A DNA stretch of 64,000 bases from NCBI GenBank assembly GCA_017303875.1, contig JAFLBP010000016.1, forward strand, positions 62,001-126,000. The letters are read 5' to 3'. Below the pieces are notes generated by a model, which worked only from the letters and a program-made list of their open reading frames with translations, made no database searches and was not told the origin of the DNA. The translations under genes were made by a program, and so were the position numbers. This DNA comes from Chitinophagales bacterium (GTDB lineage: Bacteria; Bacteroidota; Bacteroidia; Chitinophagales; Saprospiraceae). Positions 29,208 to 37,944 of the stretch are shown here, one piece after another; positions within the stretch are counted from its first letter, which is position 1, and each line of letters starts with the position of its first letter.

Positions 29208-31085
29208 ATGGAATTCTTGTTCAAAATACTCAGCTTCTGGTGGGTATTTTTGCTGCTGTTTGCACTCATCCTCTATCGCCAGGTCTTTCAGTTGCTGGGC
29301 ATTATTTTTATTCCCGAAGACAAAATCGGCTTAGTCACCAAAAAGTTTGTGCTTTTCGGCCCCAACAAAGAACTGCCTGATGGCCGTATTATCGCCACGA
29401 AAGGCGAGGCGGGTTATCAGGCGCAAACCCTCGCACCCGGTATTTACTTCTGGAAATGGATCTGGCAATACGAAATTAAGCAGCAGCCTTTGGTGATCAT
29501 TCCCAATGGTAAAATTGGCTTGCTGGTGGCCAAAGACGGCCTTGAACTGAAATCCGGCCGCGTGCTGGCTCCGGCCGTCGCCTGCGACAGTTTTCAGGAT
29601 ACGGTGGCTTTTTTATCCAATGGCGGCCAAAAAGGACGGCAGGCAGGATACCTCACGGCAGGTACTTACCGTATCAATACCTTCCTGTTTGATATTACGC
29701 TGGCCGACATGACCCGCGTGGAGGAAAACCGCGTAGGTATTGTCACAACCCTCGACGGCGAACCCATCGAAGCGGGCAATATCGCCGGTAAACAAATAGA
29801 AGGACACCAAAATTTCCAGGATGCCGACGCATTCCTCCGCGCCGGCGGCAATCGCGGTCTGCAACAACAGGTGGTGCTCGCCGGCTTGTACAACTTCAAC
29901 CCCTGGTTTGTGCAGATTGAACAAATGGAAATGGTTACGGTGCCCATCGGTTATGTCGGGGTGGTCAACTCTTATGTCGGGTCGGAAGGCGCCGACGTGA
30001 GTGGCGTCGAATTCCAGCACGGTAATATAGTGTCCAAAGGCCATAAAGGCGTTTGGGCAGAACCTTTCGGTCCGGGTAAATATCCCCTCAACCTGTACAC
30101 CATGAAGGTGGAATTGGTGCCTACCACTAACTTAGTGCTCAACTGGGCCAATGCGCGCTCCGAATCGCACAACCTGGATCGCCATCTGTCAACCATCACG
30201 GTTCGCTCGCGCGACGGCTTCCCGTTCAACCTCGATGTTTCGCAAATTATCCACATTCCGGCCACCGAAGCGCCAAAAGTGATTGCCCGGTTCGGTACGA
30301 TGGGTAATCTGGTCAGCCAGGTGCTCGAACCCACCATCGGCAACTACTTCCGTAACTCGGCGCAGGATGCCGACGTGATTTCATTCCTGACCAGCCGTAA
30401 AGAACGTCAGGACAGTGCCCGGGAACATATTCGCCGTGTACTGACCGAATACAATGTAAACGGCGTAGACACCCTGATCGGCGATATTGTGCCGCCCGAA
30501 ACCCTGATGAAAACGCTGACCGATCGCAAATTAGCCGAAGAACAAAAAGCAACTTACGAAAATCAGCGATTGGCCCAGCAAACCCGTCAGACCCTCGAAA
30601 AAGAGACCGCTATTGCCGATATGCAAAAAGAAATTGTTCAGGCACAGCAAGGGGTGCAAATCGCCGAACGCGTCGCCGAATCGGCTGTAAAAAAAGCCAA
30701 CGGTGAGGCGCAGGGTATCAAAATACAGGCCGAAGCCGATGCTGAAAAAGTAAAATTGCTTGCCGGTGCCGATGCCGAAAAAGTACGTATGATGGGTAAT
30801 GCCGAAGCTGAACGCACAAAAGTGACGGGCGACGCCGAGGCTGCTAAAATCCTGGCTATCGGTAAATCCAATGCCGAATCATATGAATTACAGGTTGAAG
30901 CGATGGGCGGAGAACAGTTTGCCCGCCTGAAAATCATGGAAGTGATCGGTAAAGAAGGCGTGAAAATTATACCCGACGTACTGATCGCCGGTGGCGAGGG
31001 CGGCAGCTCCATCGTTGATCTGTTGGGTATTAAATTGCTCGAACAGTGGAAAAAAGACGGCAAATTGCCTGAAGGACAGGCTTGA
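29208..31085 (+). CDS. Flotillin-like SPFH domain membrane protein
   Basis: 625 residues from the ATG at 29208 (MEFLFKILSFWW); an ATG at 29160 would add 16 polar residues and is less likely because the membrane helix begins at once. After the helix come four repeats of 60-75 residues, each opening with a (K/R/Y)(I/V)G(L/V)V strand (about residues 37, 99, 171, 247). The SPFH core follows (~290-450; VRSRDGFPFNLDVSQIIHIP), then a long Ala/Glu-rich coiled coil (GEAQ, AEADAEKVK, NAEAERTK) as in flotillins. Such proteins organise membrane microdomains. No NfeD partner is adjacent. Confidence 0.88.
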   Translation: MEFLFKILSFWWVFLLLFALILYRQVFQLLGIIFIPEDKIGLVTKKFVLFGPNKELPDGRIIATKGEAGYQAQTLAPGIYFWKWIWQYEIKQQPLVIIPNGKIGLLVAKDGLELKSGRVLAPAVACDSFQDTVAFLSNGGQKGRQAGYLTAGTYRINTFLFDITLADMTRVEENRVGIVTTLDGEPIEAGNIAGKQIEGHQNFQDADAFLRAGGNRGLQQQVVLAGLYNFNPWFVQIEQMEMVTVPIGYVGVVNSYVGSEGADVSGVEFQHGNIVSKGHKGVWAEPFGPGKYPLNLYTMKVELVPTTNLVLNWANARSESHNLDRHLSTITVRSRDGFPFNLDVSQIIHIPATEAPKVIARFGTMGNLVSQVLEPTIGNYFRNSAQDADVISFLTSRKERQDSAREHIRRVLTEYNVNGVDTLIGDIVPPETLMKTLTDRKLAEEQKATYENQRLAQQTRQTLEKETAIADMQKEIVQAQQGVQIAERVAESAVKKANGEAQGIKIQAEADAEKVKLLAGADAEKVRMMGNAEAERTKVTGDAEAAKILAIGKSNAESYELQVEAMGGEQFARLKIMEVIGKEGVKIIPDVLIAGGEGGSSIVDLLGIKLLEQWKKDGKLPEGQA

Positions 31086-31109
31086 TATTGCTGCGTTTTT
31101 GAATAATAG

Positions 31110-31152
31110 CACGCTACATCCGTCGTTCTGACGTGGTGTAGCGTGTTTTTTT
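31110..31152 (+). terminator. Rho-independent terminator of the flotillin gene
   Basis: CACGCTACA (31110-31118) pairs with TGTAGCGTG (31137-31145) around an inner CGTC/GACG stem, followed by TTTTTTT. Confidence 0.85.
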
Positions 31153-31175
31153 ATGGCGAGCACCCCAAATGCCAA

Positions 31176-31211
31176 AAACAAAAAACCCCATCCCGCTTGC
31201 ACGAGATGAGG
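31176..31211 (-). terminator. Rho-independent terminator of tRNA-Phe
   Basis: On the minus strand, a 10-pair stem (31202-31211 with 31186-31195, two G-U pairs) is followed by a TTTTTTG run, 9 bases beyond the tRNA 3' end. Confidence 0.8.
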
Positions 31212-31219
31212 CTTTTTTG

Positions 31220-31292
31220 TGGTACCTCCCAGAATCGAACTGGGGACACATGGATTTTCAGTCCATTGCTCTACCAGCTGAGCTAAGGCACC
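31220..31292 (-). tRNA. tRNA-Phe (anticodon GAA)
   Basis: On the minus strand the acceptor stem GGTGCCT/AGGTACC (one G-U), D-arm AGCTCAGCTGGTAGAGC, anticodon stem ATGGA/TCCAT with anticodon GAA, and T-arm CCCAGTTCGATTCTGGG. CCA is not encoded. Confidence 0.96.
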
Positions 31293-31425
31293 CTTTGCTG
31301 AAAAGCGGGGCAAAGATAAGCGCTTTATTTTTATACCGCCAAATGTTTTTTGAAAAAAATATTTAGCCCCACCCAATACCAAAACACGCAAACACAAAAA
31401 CACCCAAACACTTACCCCCCTTTCC

Positions 31426-31433
31426 TATCTTTG
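31426..31433 (+). promoter_or_regulatory. -7 box (TATCTTTG) five bases before the start codon
   Basis: TATCTTTG fits TAnnTTTG and ends 5 bases before the ATG at 31439, so transcription would begin at or next to the start codon (leaderless mRNA). Confidence 0.5.
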
Positions 31434-31438
31434 CCCAC

Positions 31439-32266
31439 ATGTTCGCTTACCGACTTATCGCACCCGTCGCCATCCTGGCCGCAATCGCCGCCGGATTGGC
31501 CATCTACCTCAACGAGCACCGCTACGGCTACGTCATGGCTGTACTGCTCGCCATCTGTGCCGCCATCTATTTCCTCAGCGGCGAAATCAACTGGTGGTAC
31601 TACTCCCGAAATCCGCTGCCCATGCCCGAAGGCCTGCGCCCTATCCTCGCCAAAGGCATACCTTTTTATCAGCAACTCTCCCCCGAAGAAAAAAAACGCT
31701 TTGAGCACCGAACCATGCTGTTCCGTATGGGTACCGACTGGACACCCACGGGCTGGGGTGAAGATGCCGAAACGCTGCCTCCCGATGTGGAAGTCGCTCT
31801 GGCTGCCCAGGCGGTCACCCTCACGTTTAAAGACGACAATATCCTGCTGGAACCTTTTGAAAAGGTGATCGTTTATCCGCGTGCATTCCCCACGCCGGAT
31901 TATCAATACGCCCACGCCTCAGAACTTTACGTGCCCGACAGCTGCCTGCTTTTTTCAGCTGAAACGCTCATGCTCGCCATCGCACAGCCCGGACAATGGT
32001 ACAATATCGGCTTGCACGAATACGCAAAAGTATGGCTGCTGCGCTATCCGGAGCGCCGCTTGCCCGACTTCCCCGATACGCCCGAAACCTGGGCGACTTT
32101 ACAGGAGATCAGCAGCATGCCGCGCACGCACATCGAATCTGTTATCGGGTTGAAGGAGCCGGTTTCGCCTGTCCCGGTGGCGCTGCACCATTTTTTTATG
32201 TTTAGAGAAAAATTTGTGTCTGCTTTTCCGGAAGCAAGTGCCGTTTTCAAACAGTATTTTATTTGA
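31439..32266 (+). CDS. MtfA/M90-like membrane protein lacking the second zinc His
   Basis: 275 residues. Two N-terminal membrane helices (about 5-23 and 31-48), then a domain resembling M90 peptidase MtfA: IPFYQQLSPEEKKRFEHRTMLF, followed by the VALAAQAVTLTF and IVYPRAF strands. Where MtfA has HExxH, this protein has HEYAK (His193, Glu194, Lys197), and no later Glu ligand is obvious. E. coli MtfA binds the glucose regulator Mlc and has weak peptidase activity. Here catalysis is unlikely; a binding role is possible. Family call from pattern order; loss of activity inferred. Confidence 0.75.
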   Translation: MFAYRLIAPVAILAAIAAGLAIYLNEHRYGYVMAVLLAICAAIYFLSGEINWWYYSRNPLPMPEGLRPILAKGIPFYQQLSPEEKKRFEHRTMLFRMGTDWTPTGWGEDAETLPPDVEVALAAQAVTLTFKDDNILLEPFEKVIVYPRAFPTPDYQYAHASELYVPDSCLLFSAETLMLAIAQPGQWYNIGLHEYAKVWLLRYPERRLPDFPDTPETWATLQEISSMPRTHIESVIGLKEPVSPVPVALHHFFMFREKFVSAFPEASAVFKQYFI

Positions 32267-32272
32267 GCTGTT

Positions 32273-32280
32273 TACTTTTG
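32273..32280 (+). promoter_or_regulatory. -7 box (TACTTTTG) just before metF
   Basis: TACTTTTG (TAnnTTTG) ends four bases before the metF ATG at 32285 and only 7 bases after the preceding stop codon, again predicting a start at or near the A of ATG. Confidence 0.5.
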
Positions 32281-32284
32281 CGTT

Positions 32285-33241
32285 ATGAAAGTTACCGATC
32301 ATTTCAAAAAGGCCAAGGGCAAAACCCTGCTTTCCTTCGAAATTCTGCCCCCGCTCAAGGGCGGCAGCATGGAGTCCATTTTCAAAATCCTCGACGCGCT
32401 GATGGAGTTCAAGCCACCGTTCGTGGATGTGACCTACCACCGCGAAGAGTTTATTTATAAAAAACGCCCCTCGGGCTATTATGAAAAAACAGCCATCCGC
32501 AAGCGTCCCGGCACCGTCGGCATTTGCGCGGCCATTATGCACCGCTATGGTGTAGACGCCGTACCACACCTCATCTGCGGCGGTTTCAGCGTGGAAGAGA
32601 CGGAAAATGCACTCATCGACCTGAACTTTCTCGGTATCAATAATGTGCTGGCCCTGCGCGGCGATGCCCGGCAGTTTGAAGACAAATTTGTGCCGGAAGA
32701 AAATGGCCATAAATACGCCTCCGATCTGGTGAAACAGGTGGTGGCGATGAATCAGGGACATTATTTAGACCTCAATATCCAACACGGCGAACCCACGGAT
32801 TTTTGCGTCGGCATTGCCGGCTACCCGGAAAAACATTTTGAGGCGCCCAACTTAGAAATGGATCTCCATTACACGAAAATGAAAATGGATGCGGGCGCGC
32901 ATTACATTGTTACACAGATGTTTTTCGACAATCGCCACTATTTTGATTATGTGGAGCGCTGCCGTGCGGCCGGAATTGACGCCCCCATTGTGCCGGGCCT
33001 CAAGCCGATTACCAAGCGCTACCAGCTGACGTCGATTCCCCGCAAATTTTATATCAATTTCCCCGACGATCTGGTAAAAGCGGTCATGAGTGCCAAAGAC
33101 GACGATGCCGTGCGCCAAATCGGGATGGAATGGTGTATCGCACAATCGCGCGAACTCAAAGCCGCCGGCGTGCCTTGCCTGCACTACTACACCATGAGCG
33201 ATTTTGAATTGGTGCAAACCATCGCCAAATCCGTACTCTGA
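32285..33241 (+). CDS. metF: Methylenetetrahydrofolate reductase
   Basis: 318 residues, the bacterial MetF length. SFEILPPLKGG (the family's FEFxPP segment; FEILPP here), VDVTYH, the GDAR segment after NNVLALRG and the flavin/folate site QMFFDNRHYFDYV are present. It reduces 5,10-methylene-THF to 5-methyl-THF with FAD, supplying the methyl group for methionine. It heads a probable metF-aroE-proline dehydrogenase operon: aroE begins 4 bases after the stop. Confidence 0.95.
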   Translation: MKVTDHFKKAKGKTLLSFEILPPLKGGSMESIFKILDALMEFKPPFVDVTYHREEFIYKKRPSGYYEKTAIRKRPGTVGICAAIMHRYGVDAVPHLICGGFSVEETENALIDLNFLGINNVLALRGDARQFEDKFVPEENGHKYASDLVKQVVAMNQGHYLDLNIQHGEPTDFCVGIAGYPEKHFEAPNLEMDLHYTKMKMDAGAHYIVTQMFFDNRHYFDYVERCRAAGIDAPIVPGLKPITKRYQLTSIPRKFYINFPDDLVKAVMSAKDDDAVRQIGMEWCIAQSRELKAAGVPCLHYYTMSDFELVQTIAKSVL

Positions 33242-33245
33242 GCTT

Positions 33246-34007
33246 ATGCGCCGGTTCGGACTCATCGGCTACCCGCTGGGCCATTCTTTTTCACAGCGCT
33301 TTTTTACGGAAAAATTTGAACGGGAGGGCATCGCCGACGCGCGTTACGAATTGTTTCCGTTGGAAAAAATAGAAGATTTTCCGGCCCTGCTGCTGGCGCA
33401 GCCCGGGCTTTGCGGCCTGAATGTCACGATTCCGCATAAAACGGCCATTATCCCCTACCTGCATGCACTTGATGCGACGGCCGAAGCGGTCGGCGCAGTC
33501 AATTGCATCCGCATAGAAGGTGAAAAACAGATTGGGTTCAACACCGACGTAATCGGTTTTGAGCGCGCCTTTCTCAAAGCCGCCGGCCCGATCGGGTCGA
33601 ACGACACTGCGCTTGTGCTCGGCAATGGCGGCGCGGCGCGTGCCGTGGCTTTTGTGCTGCGGAAAAACGGAATTTCTTATAAAATCGTCGGGCGCAGAAC
33701 GGCGCCGGACATAAACTTGCGTTTCGACGAATTGACGCAAGAAATCCTCCTTTCAACGCGTTTTATCATCAATACCACCCCCCTCGGCACCTTCCCGAAT
33801 ACACAGGAAATGCCGCCCCTGCCCATCGCATTGCTCGGCCCGCAACATTTGGTTTACGATCTTGTGTATAATCCGGCCGAAACCTTACTTTTGCAGCAAG
33901 CCGCCACGCGCGGCTGCCAAATACAGAACGGTTTGGAAATGCTGTATTTGCAGGCGGAAGCAGCGTGGGAAGTATGGAATATGCACTATGACAACAGTCG
34001 ACTTTAA
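33246..34007 (+). CDS. aroE: Shikimate dehydrogenase
   Basis: 253 residues from ATG 33246. Substrate-binding GYPLGHSFS (Ser14, Ser16), NVTIPHK (Lys65, the catalytic lysine), Asn86 and FNTD (Asp101) match AroE, followed by the NADP-binding GNGGAARAV. It reduces 3-dehydroshikimate to shikimate in aromatic amino acid synthesis. The length is somewhat shorter than E. coli AroE (272), usual in Bacteroidota. Its end overlaps the next gene by 20 bases. Confidence 0.96.
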   Translation: MRRFGLIGYPLGHSFSQRFFTEKFEREGIADARYELFPLEKIEDFPALLLAQPGLCGLNVTIPHKTAIIPYLHALDATAEAVGAVNCIRIEGEKQIGFNTDVIGFERAFLKAAGPIGSNDTALVLGNGGAARAVAFVLRKNGISYKIVGRRTAPDINLRFDELTQEILLSTRFIINTTPLGTFPNTQEMPPLPIALLGPQHLVYDLVYNPAETLLLQQAATRGCQIQNGLEMLYLQAEAAWEVWNMHYDNSRL

Positions 34008-35160
34008 AAATACCGAAATCGCCTTTTCGCACCTCAGCGACCGCGAATTAGTACGGGCAGCCTGGCTCTTCAAACTGATGAGCAAACCCTCGCTCGTCAA
34101 ATTCGGCTCAAGCCTCGGGCTTTGGGCTGTGGAGAAAAATTTGCCTTTTGCCGAAAAAGCCGTCAAACAGACGATTTTTAAGCAATTTGTAGGCGGAACG
34201 ACCCTGCTCGACGCACAGCCGGCCATTGATCACCTCGCAAAATTCAATACCCTCACCGTACTGGATTACGGCGCTGAAGCCAAACAAACGGAACTCGATT
34301 TCAACCATACCATGAACGAGAATATCCGGGCCATCGACTTCGCCTCCCGCGCCCAAAGTATTCCCGTGGTGAGTACCAAAATCACGGGTCTGGCCCGTTT
34401 TGAACTGCTCGAACGCATTCAGGATGCCGCCACACTCTCCCGCGATGAGCTGGCCGAGTACCGGAATGTGCTCAAACGCGTAGACGCCATCTGCTACCAG
34501 GCTTCCAGCAAAGGCATCAGCATTTTTATTGATGCGGAAGAAAGCTGGATTCAGGATACCATCGACCACCTCGTCTGGCTGATGATGAAACGCTACAACC
34601 GCGAACGGGTAGTGGTGTACAACACTTTCCAGATGTATCGCAAGGACCGCCTGCAATTCCTTATGGAAAGTTATGACCGCGCCCGCGCCGAAGGTTTTCT
34701 GCTCGGCGCTAAACTCGTGCGCGGCGCTTACATGGAAAAAGAAGGTAAACGCGCCGAAGCAAAAGGCTACGAAAACCCCATTAACCCAAGCAAACAAGCC
34801 ACCGACGACCATTACAACACCGCCCTGCGTTTCTGCGTGGACAACCTCAAACATATAGCCGTGTGCAATGCCAGCCATAATGCCGACAGCAATATGCTGC
34901 TCGTAGAACTGATGGATAAAAAGGGTATTGCCCACGATCACGCCCATTGCCTGTTCAGTCAGTTGTACGGCATGAGCGATAATATTACCTTCAACCTCGC
35001 CAATGCCGGTTTCCGGGTAGGCAAATACCTGCCTTATGGCCAGGTGAGCGACGTGGTGCCCTACCTCATCCGCCGCGCACAGGAAAACACCTCCGTCACC
35101 GGAGATGTCGGCCGCGAACTGGCGTTTATTATGGCCGAAGTGAAAAGAAGGGGGCTTTAA
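33988..35160 (+). CDS. Proline dehydrogenase
   Basis: 390 residues from ATG at 33988, the first Met compatible with the family N-terminus (VDFKNTEIAFSHLSDREL). FAD-barrel motifs: FIDAEESWIQ, YNTFQMY, LGAKLVRGAYME, ASHNADSN, FSQLYGMSDN and LPYGQVSDVVPYLIRRAQEN. It is the stand-alone PRODH domain that oxidises proline to pyrroline-5-carboxylate and passes electrons to quinone; the second enzyme (P5C dehydrogenase) is not in this window. Its start overlaps aroE by 20 bases, so translation is probably coupled. Confidence 0.95.
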   Translation: MTTVDFKNTEIAFSHLSDRELVRAAWLFKLMSKPSLVKFGSSLGLWAVEKNLPFAEKAVKQTIFKQFVGGTTLLDAQPAIDHLAKFNTLTVLDYGAEAKQTELDFNHTMNENIRAIDFASRAQSIPVVSTKITGLARFELLERIQDAATLSRDELAEYRNVLKRVDAICYQASSKGISIFIDAEESWIQDTIDHLVWLMMKRYNRERVVVYNTFQMYRKDRLQFLMESYDRARAEGFLLGAKLVRGAYMEKEGKRAEAKGYENPINPSKQATDDHYNTALRFCVDNLKHIAVCNASHNADSNMLLVELMDKKGIAHDHAHCLFSQLYGMSDNITFNLANAGFRVGKYLPYGQVSDVVPYLIRRAQENTSVTGDVGRELAFIMAEVKRRGL

Positions 35161-35174
35161 TAGGTGTTTTAGTC

Positions 35175-35237
35175 TTTTGGTGTTTAAGTGTTTAAGTGAT
35201 TTTTACACTAAAACACAAAAACACTTAAACACCAAAA
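35175..35237. repeat. Intergenic palindrome, AACACCAAAACAC family, copy 2
   Basis: A 19-base arm (35175-35193) is perfectly complementary to 35219-35237. A further direct copy of AACACCAAAACACTC follows at about 35253-35267. Same words as the palindrome at 16443-16504. Confidence 0.9.
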
Positions 35238-35274
35238 CACTCATAAATACTTAACACCAAAACACTCGAATAAA

Positions 35275-37944
35275 ATGTCAGAACCTCAGCACCTCATCCG
35301 CGTTAAGGCACAATTGCAGGCCAAACGAATGCCTTTGTACCAGAAGCTCATCCGTTGGATGTGGCGACTGCTGCTGGGGGGCGTGGCGGCAGTAATTCTC
35401 TTTTTGCTCTTCCTGAATTTCACGGCGATTCCGTCGTTCCGGGATTTGGAGGACCCAAAATCTGCACTTGCCTCTGAGGTGTTGGCCAACGATAACCGCG
35501 AGGTGCTTGGCCGTTATTTTCGCGAAAACCGCGTGCCGGTTGCTTATGAAAAGTTGAACCCGCATTTGGTAAAGGCATTGGTTTCCACAGAAGACGAGCG
35601 TTTTTTTGAACACTGCGGTATCGATTACCGCGCTATTGGCCGCGTTGCGGTGCGCACGGTACTGATGGGCGATAAAAGCGCCGGCGGTGGCTCGACCATT
35701 ACCCAGCAGCTGGCTAAAATGCTGTATTCCGACCGGAATTTTACCGGTATGAATAAATTGCAAAAAGCAGGCGCACTGGTTTATCGCAAACTGCGCGAAT
35801 GGATCACCGCCGTCAAACTGGAACGCAGCTATACCAAAGAGGAAATCATCGCGCTCTACCTCAATCAGGTTGATTTTGTTAATAATGCCGTTGGCGTACA
35901 ATCTGCCGCAGAAATTTACTTCGATAAAGACCAGAAAGACCTCGAAATTCAGGAGGCAGCCCTGCTGGTGGGTATGCTCCAGAATCCGGCCTATTTTAGT
36001 CCGCTAAGAAATCCTGAAAAATGCCTGCGCCGCCGCCAGGTAGTACTCAACCAACTGCGCAAACACGGCCACCTGAGCGAAGCGCAATACGATGCATACC
36101 GGCTGAAGCCCATTGATATGTCGCGCTTCAAAAAAATTCTTTACGGCTACGACAAGGCGCCCTACCTCTGCGCCTCACTCGCCGAAGAACTGAAGCGCAT
36201 GCTCAACCAGCCCGAATACCGCAAGCCCGACGGTTCCAAATACGATCTTTATCGCGACGGCCTGAAAATTTATACCACCATCGACCCGGCCTATCAGGAT
36301 CATGCCGAGGCGGCCATGCGCGAGCAAATGAAAAAATTGCAGGAGCGCTTTTTCACCGTCTGGAAAGGCCGCGATCCCTGGACTTACCGCAGCGGCAATG
36401 CCACGGACGCCGAAATTGAAAATCGCAAAAACAGTTTTTGGGAATTGGTGCGCAGCACGGAAAGATACGCAGCCATCCGGCCGCGTTATTTAGATGCCAT
36501 CTCCGAACGTATTCAGGAAAAATACGACATGGAAGAACTCCGCGACGTGGATATTCTGCGGATGCTGCGCGAGGACAAAAAAAGCGGCGCCATGGCCGAA
36601 ATGATGCGTGTCGGTGAGGTGAGTTCCAGTCAGGGTGCGGTCTATCGCCGTATTATGGCTGGCGCCGATTGGCCTATCCTGAAAAAACAATGGACGGATC
36701 TGCTTGCGTTCACCGAACGCACCCTCAAAACACCCGTTGAAATGAAGGTGTTTACCTGGGATAATCCGCAGTGCGAGAAGGTTACCCGGATGTCGCCCTG
36801 GGACAGCCTGCGCTACCACCGTATGTTCCTGCAAACCGGCATGATTGCACTTGATCCGGGTACCAGTGAAATCAAGGCCTGGGTGGGTGGCATTCAGTTT
36901 AAATATTTCAAATTTGACCACACCAATACCGAACGGCAGGTTGGCTCTACCTTCAAGCCTTTTGTGTACGCAACCGCCATCTCGCAGCAAGGTGTCAGCC
37001 CCTGCTTTCAGGTATACGACAACCCCGTGACCATACCGGGGCGTTACCAGCATTTTTCGCATGTAAGCGACTGGACACCCAAAAACTCTACCGGCTCCTA
37101 CTCCGGTGCGCGTCTTACCCTGCGCGATGCGCTGAAAAACTCCGTCAACTCGGTCAGCGCCTATCTGATGAAACAATTAGGCGATACCGAGCCGGTACGC
37201 GGTTTGGTGAACAATATGGGTATTGACTCTTCCGCGCGTCGGCGCGACGGGCAGTACCGAATTCCCCAGCAACCGTCCATTTGCCTTGGTGTTGCCGACC
37301 TGACGGTGCAGGAAATGGCCGGCGCGTATGCGACATTTGCCAATAAAGGTATGTATGGAAAACCTTATGTGATTCGGAAAATTGAAGATAAAAACGGCCG
37401 TGTTGTTTTCCGCAGCATCCCCGAAGAAAGGGCGGCGCTGGCGGAAAATGCCAACTATGTCATGGTCGATATGCTCAAGTACAACGTCAAAGGCGCTCCC
37501 GGCGTCAATACCCTGAAAAGTGAGGTAGGTGGCAAAACCGGTACCACCAACGATTACTCCGATGGCTGGTTTGTGGGCATTACGCCCCGCCTGACCGTGG
37601 CGACCTGGGTGGGCGGCGATGACCGCTGGATGCGCTTTCTCAGCCTTGGCGACGGGCAGGGGGCCAAAATGGCCCGCCCCATCTTTGCCGGCTTTATCCA
37701 GCGCCTTGAAAAAGACCCGAACTCCGGCTACGATTACAATGCCCGCTTTGTGCGGCCCGCCGGCGACCTCGGGATAGAAATTGATTGTGGCGCTTACCTG
37801 AACGGCCCTTCACCCACCGGCGACGAAGAAGAGTTTTCTCCGGATATTTATAACGACGAAGTGCCACCCGAAGGCGAACCCCCTGCCCCCGCCAAACCCG
37901 GACAAAAACCTGTACGCAAACCAGATGACGACTTTGGGAACTAA
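35275..37944 (+). CDS. Penicillin-binding protein 1A (GT51 + transpeptidase)
   Basis: 889 residues. One membrane helix (about 32-52), then the GT51 glycosyltransferase with STEDERFFEHCGIDYRA (catalytic Glu106) and GGSTITQQLAKML. The transpeptidase has STFK (Ser558, Lys561), SVN (in KNSVNSVSAY) and KTGTT (Lys754). A linker of about 180 residues separates them (~340-515). The C-terminal 40 residues are Pro/Glu/Lys-rich, as in many Bacteroidota PBP1A. It polymerises and cross-links peptidoglycan. The next gene starts 20 bases inside its end, in another frame. Confidence 0.97.
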   Translation: MSEPQHLIRVKAQLQAKRMPLYQKLIRWMWRLLLGGVAAVILFLLFLNFTAIPSFRDLEDPKSALASEVLANDNREVLGRYFRENRVPVAYEKLNPHLVKALVSTEDERFFEHCGIDYRAIGRVAVRTVLMGDKSAGGGSTITQQLAKMLYSDRNFTGMNKLQKAGALVYRKLREWITAVKLERSYTKEEIIALYLNQVDFVNNAVGVQSAAEIYFDKDQKDLEIQEAALLVGMLQNPAYFSPLRNPEKCLRRRQVVLNQLRKHGHLSEAQYDAYRLKPIDMSRFKKILYGYDKAPYLCASLAEELKRMLNQPEYRKPDGSKYDLYRDGLKIYTTIDPAYQDHAEAAMREQMKKLQERFFTVWKGRDPWTYRSGNATDAEIENRKNSFWELVRSTERYAAIRPRYLDAISERIQEKYDMEELRDVDILRMLREDKKSGAMAEMMRVGEVSSSQGAVYRRIMAGADWPILKKQWTDLLAFTERTLKTPVEMKVFTWDNPQCEKVTRMSPWDSLRYHRMFLQTGMIALDPGTSEIKAWVGGIQFKYFKFDHTNTERQVGSTFKPFVYATAISQQGVSPCFQVYDNPVTIPGRYQHFSHVSDWTPKNSTGSYSGARLTLRDALKNSVNSVSAYLMKQLGDTEPVRGLVNNMGIDSSARRRDGQYRIPQQPSICLGVADLTVQEMAGAYATFANKGMYGKPYVIRKIEDKNGRVVFRSIPEERAALAENANYVMVDMLKYNVKGAPGVNTLKSEVGGKTGTTNDYSDGWFVGITPRLTVATWVGGDDRWMRFLSLGDGQGAKMARPIFAGFIQRLEKDPNSGYDYNARFVRPAGDLGIEIDCGAYLNGPSPTGDEEEFSPDIYNDEVPPEGEPPAPAKPGQKPVRKPDDDFGN

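Noticed and set aside
35175..35267. CRISPR-like array
   Set aside because: Units are arms of a palindrome, with no regular spacers and no cas genes in the window.
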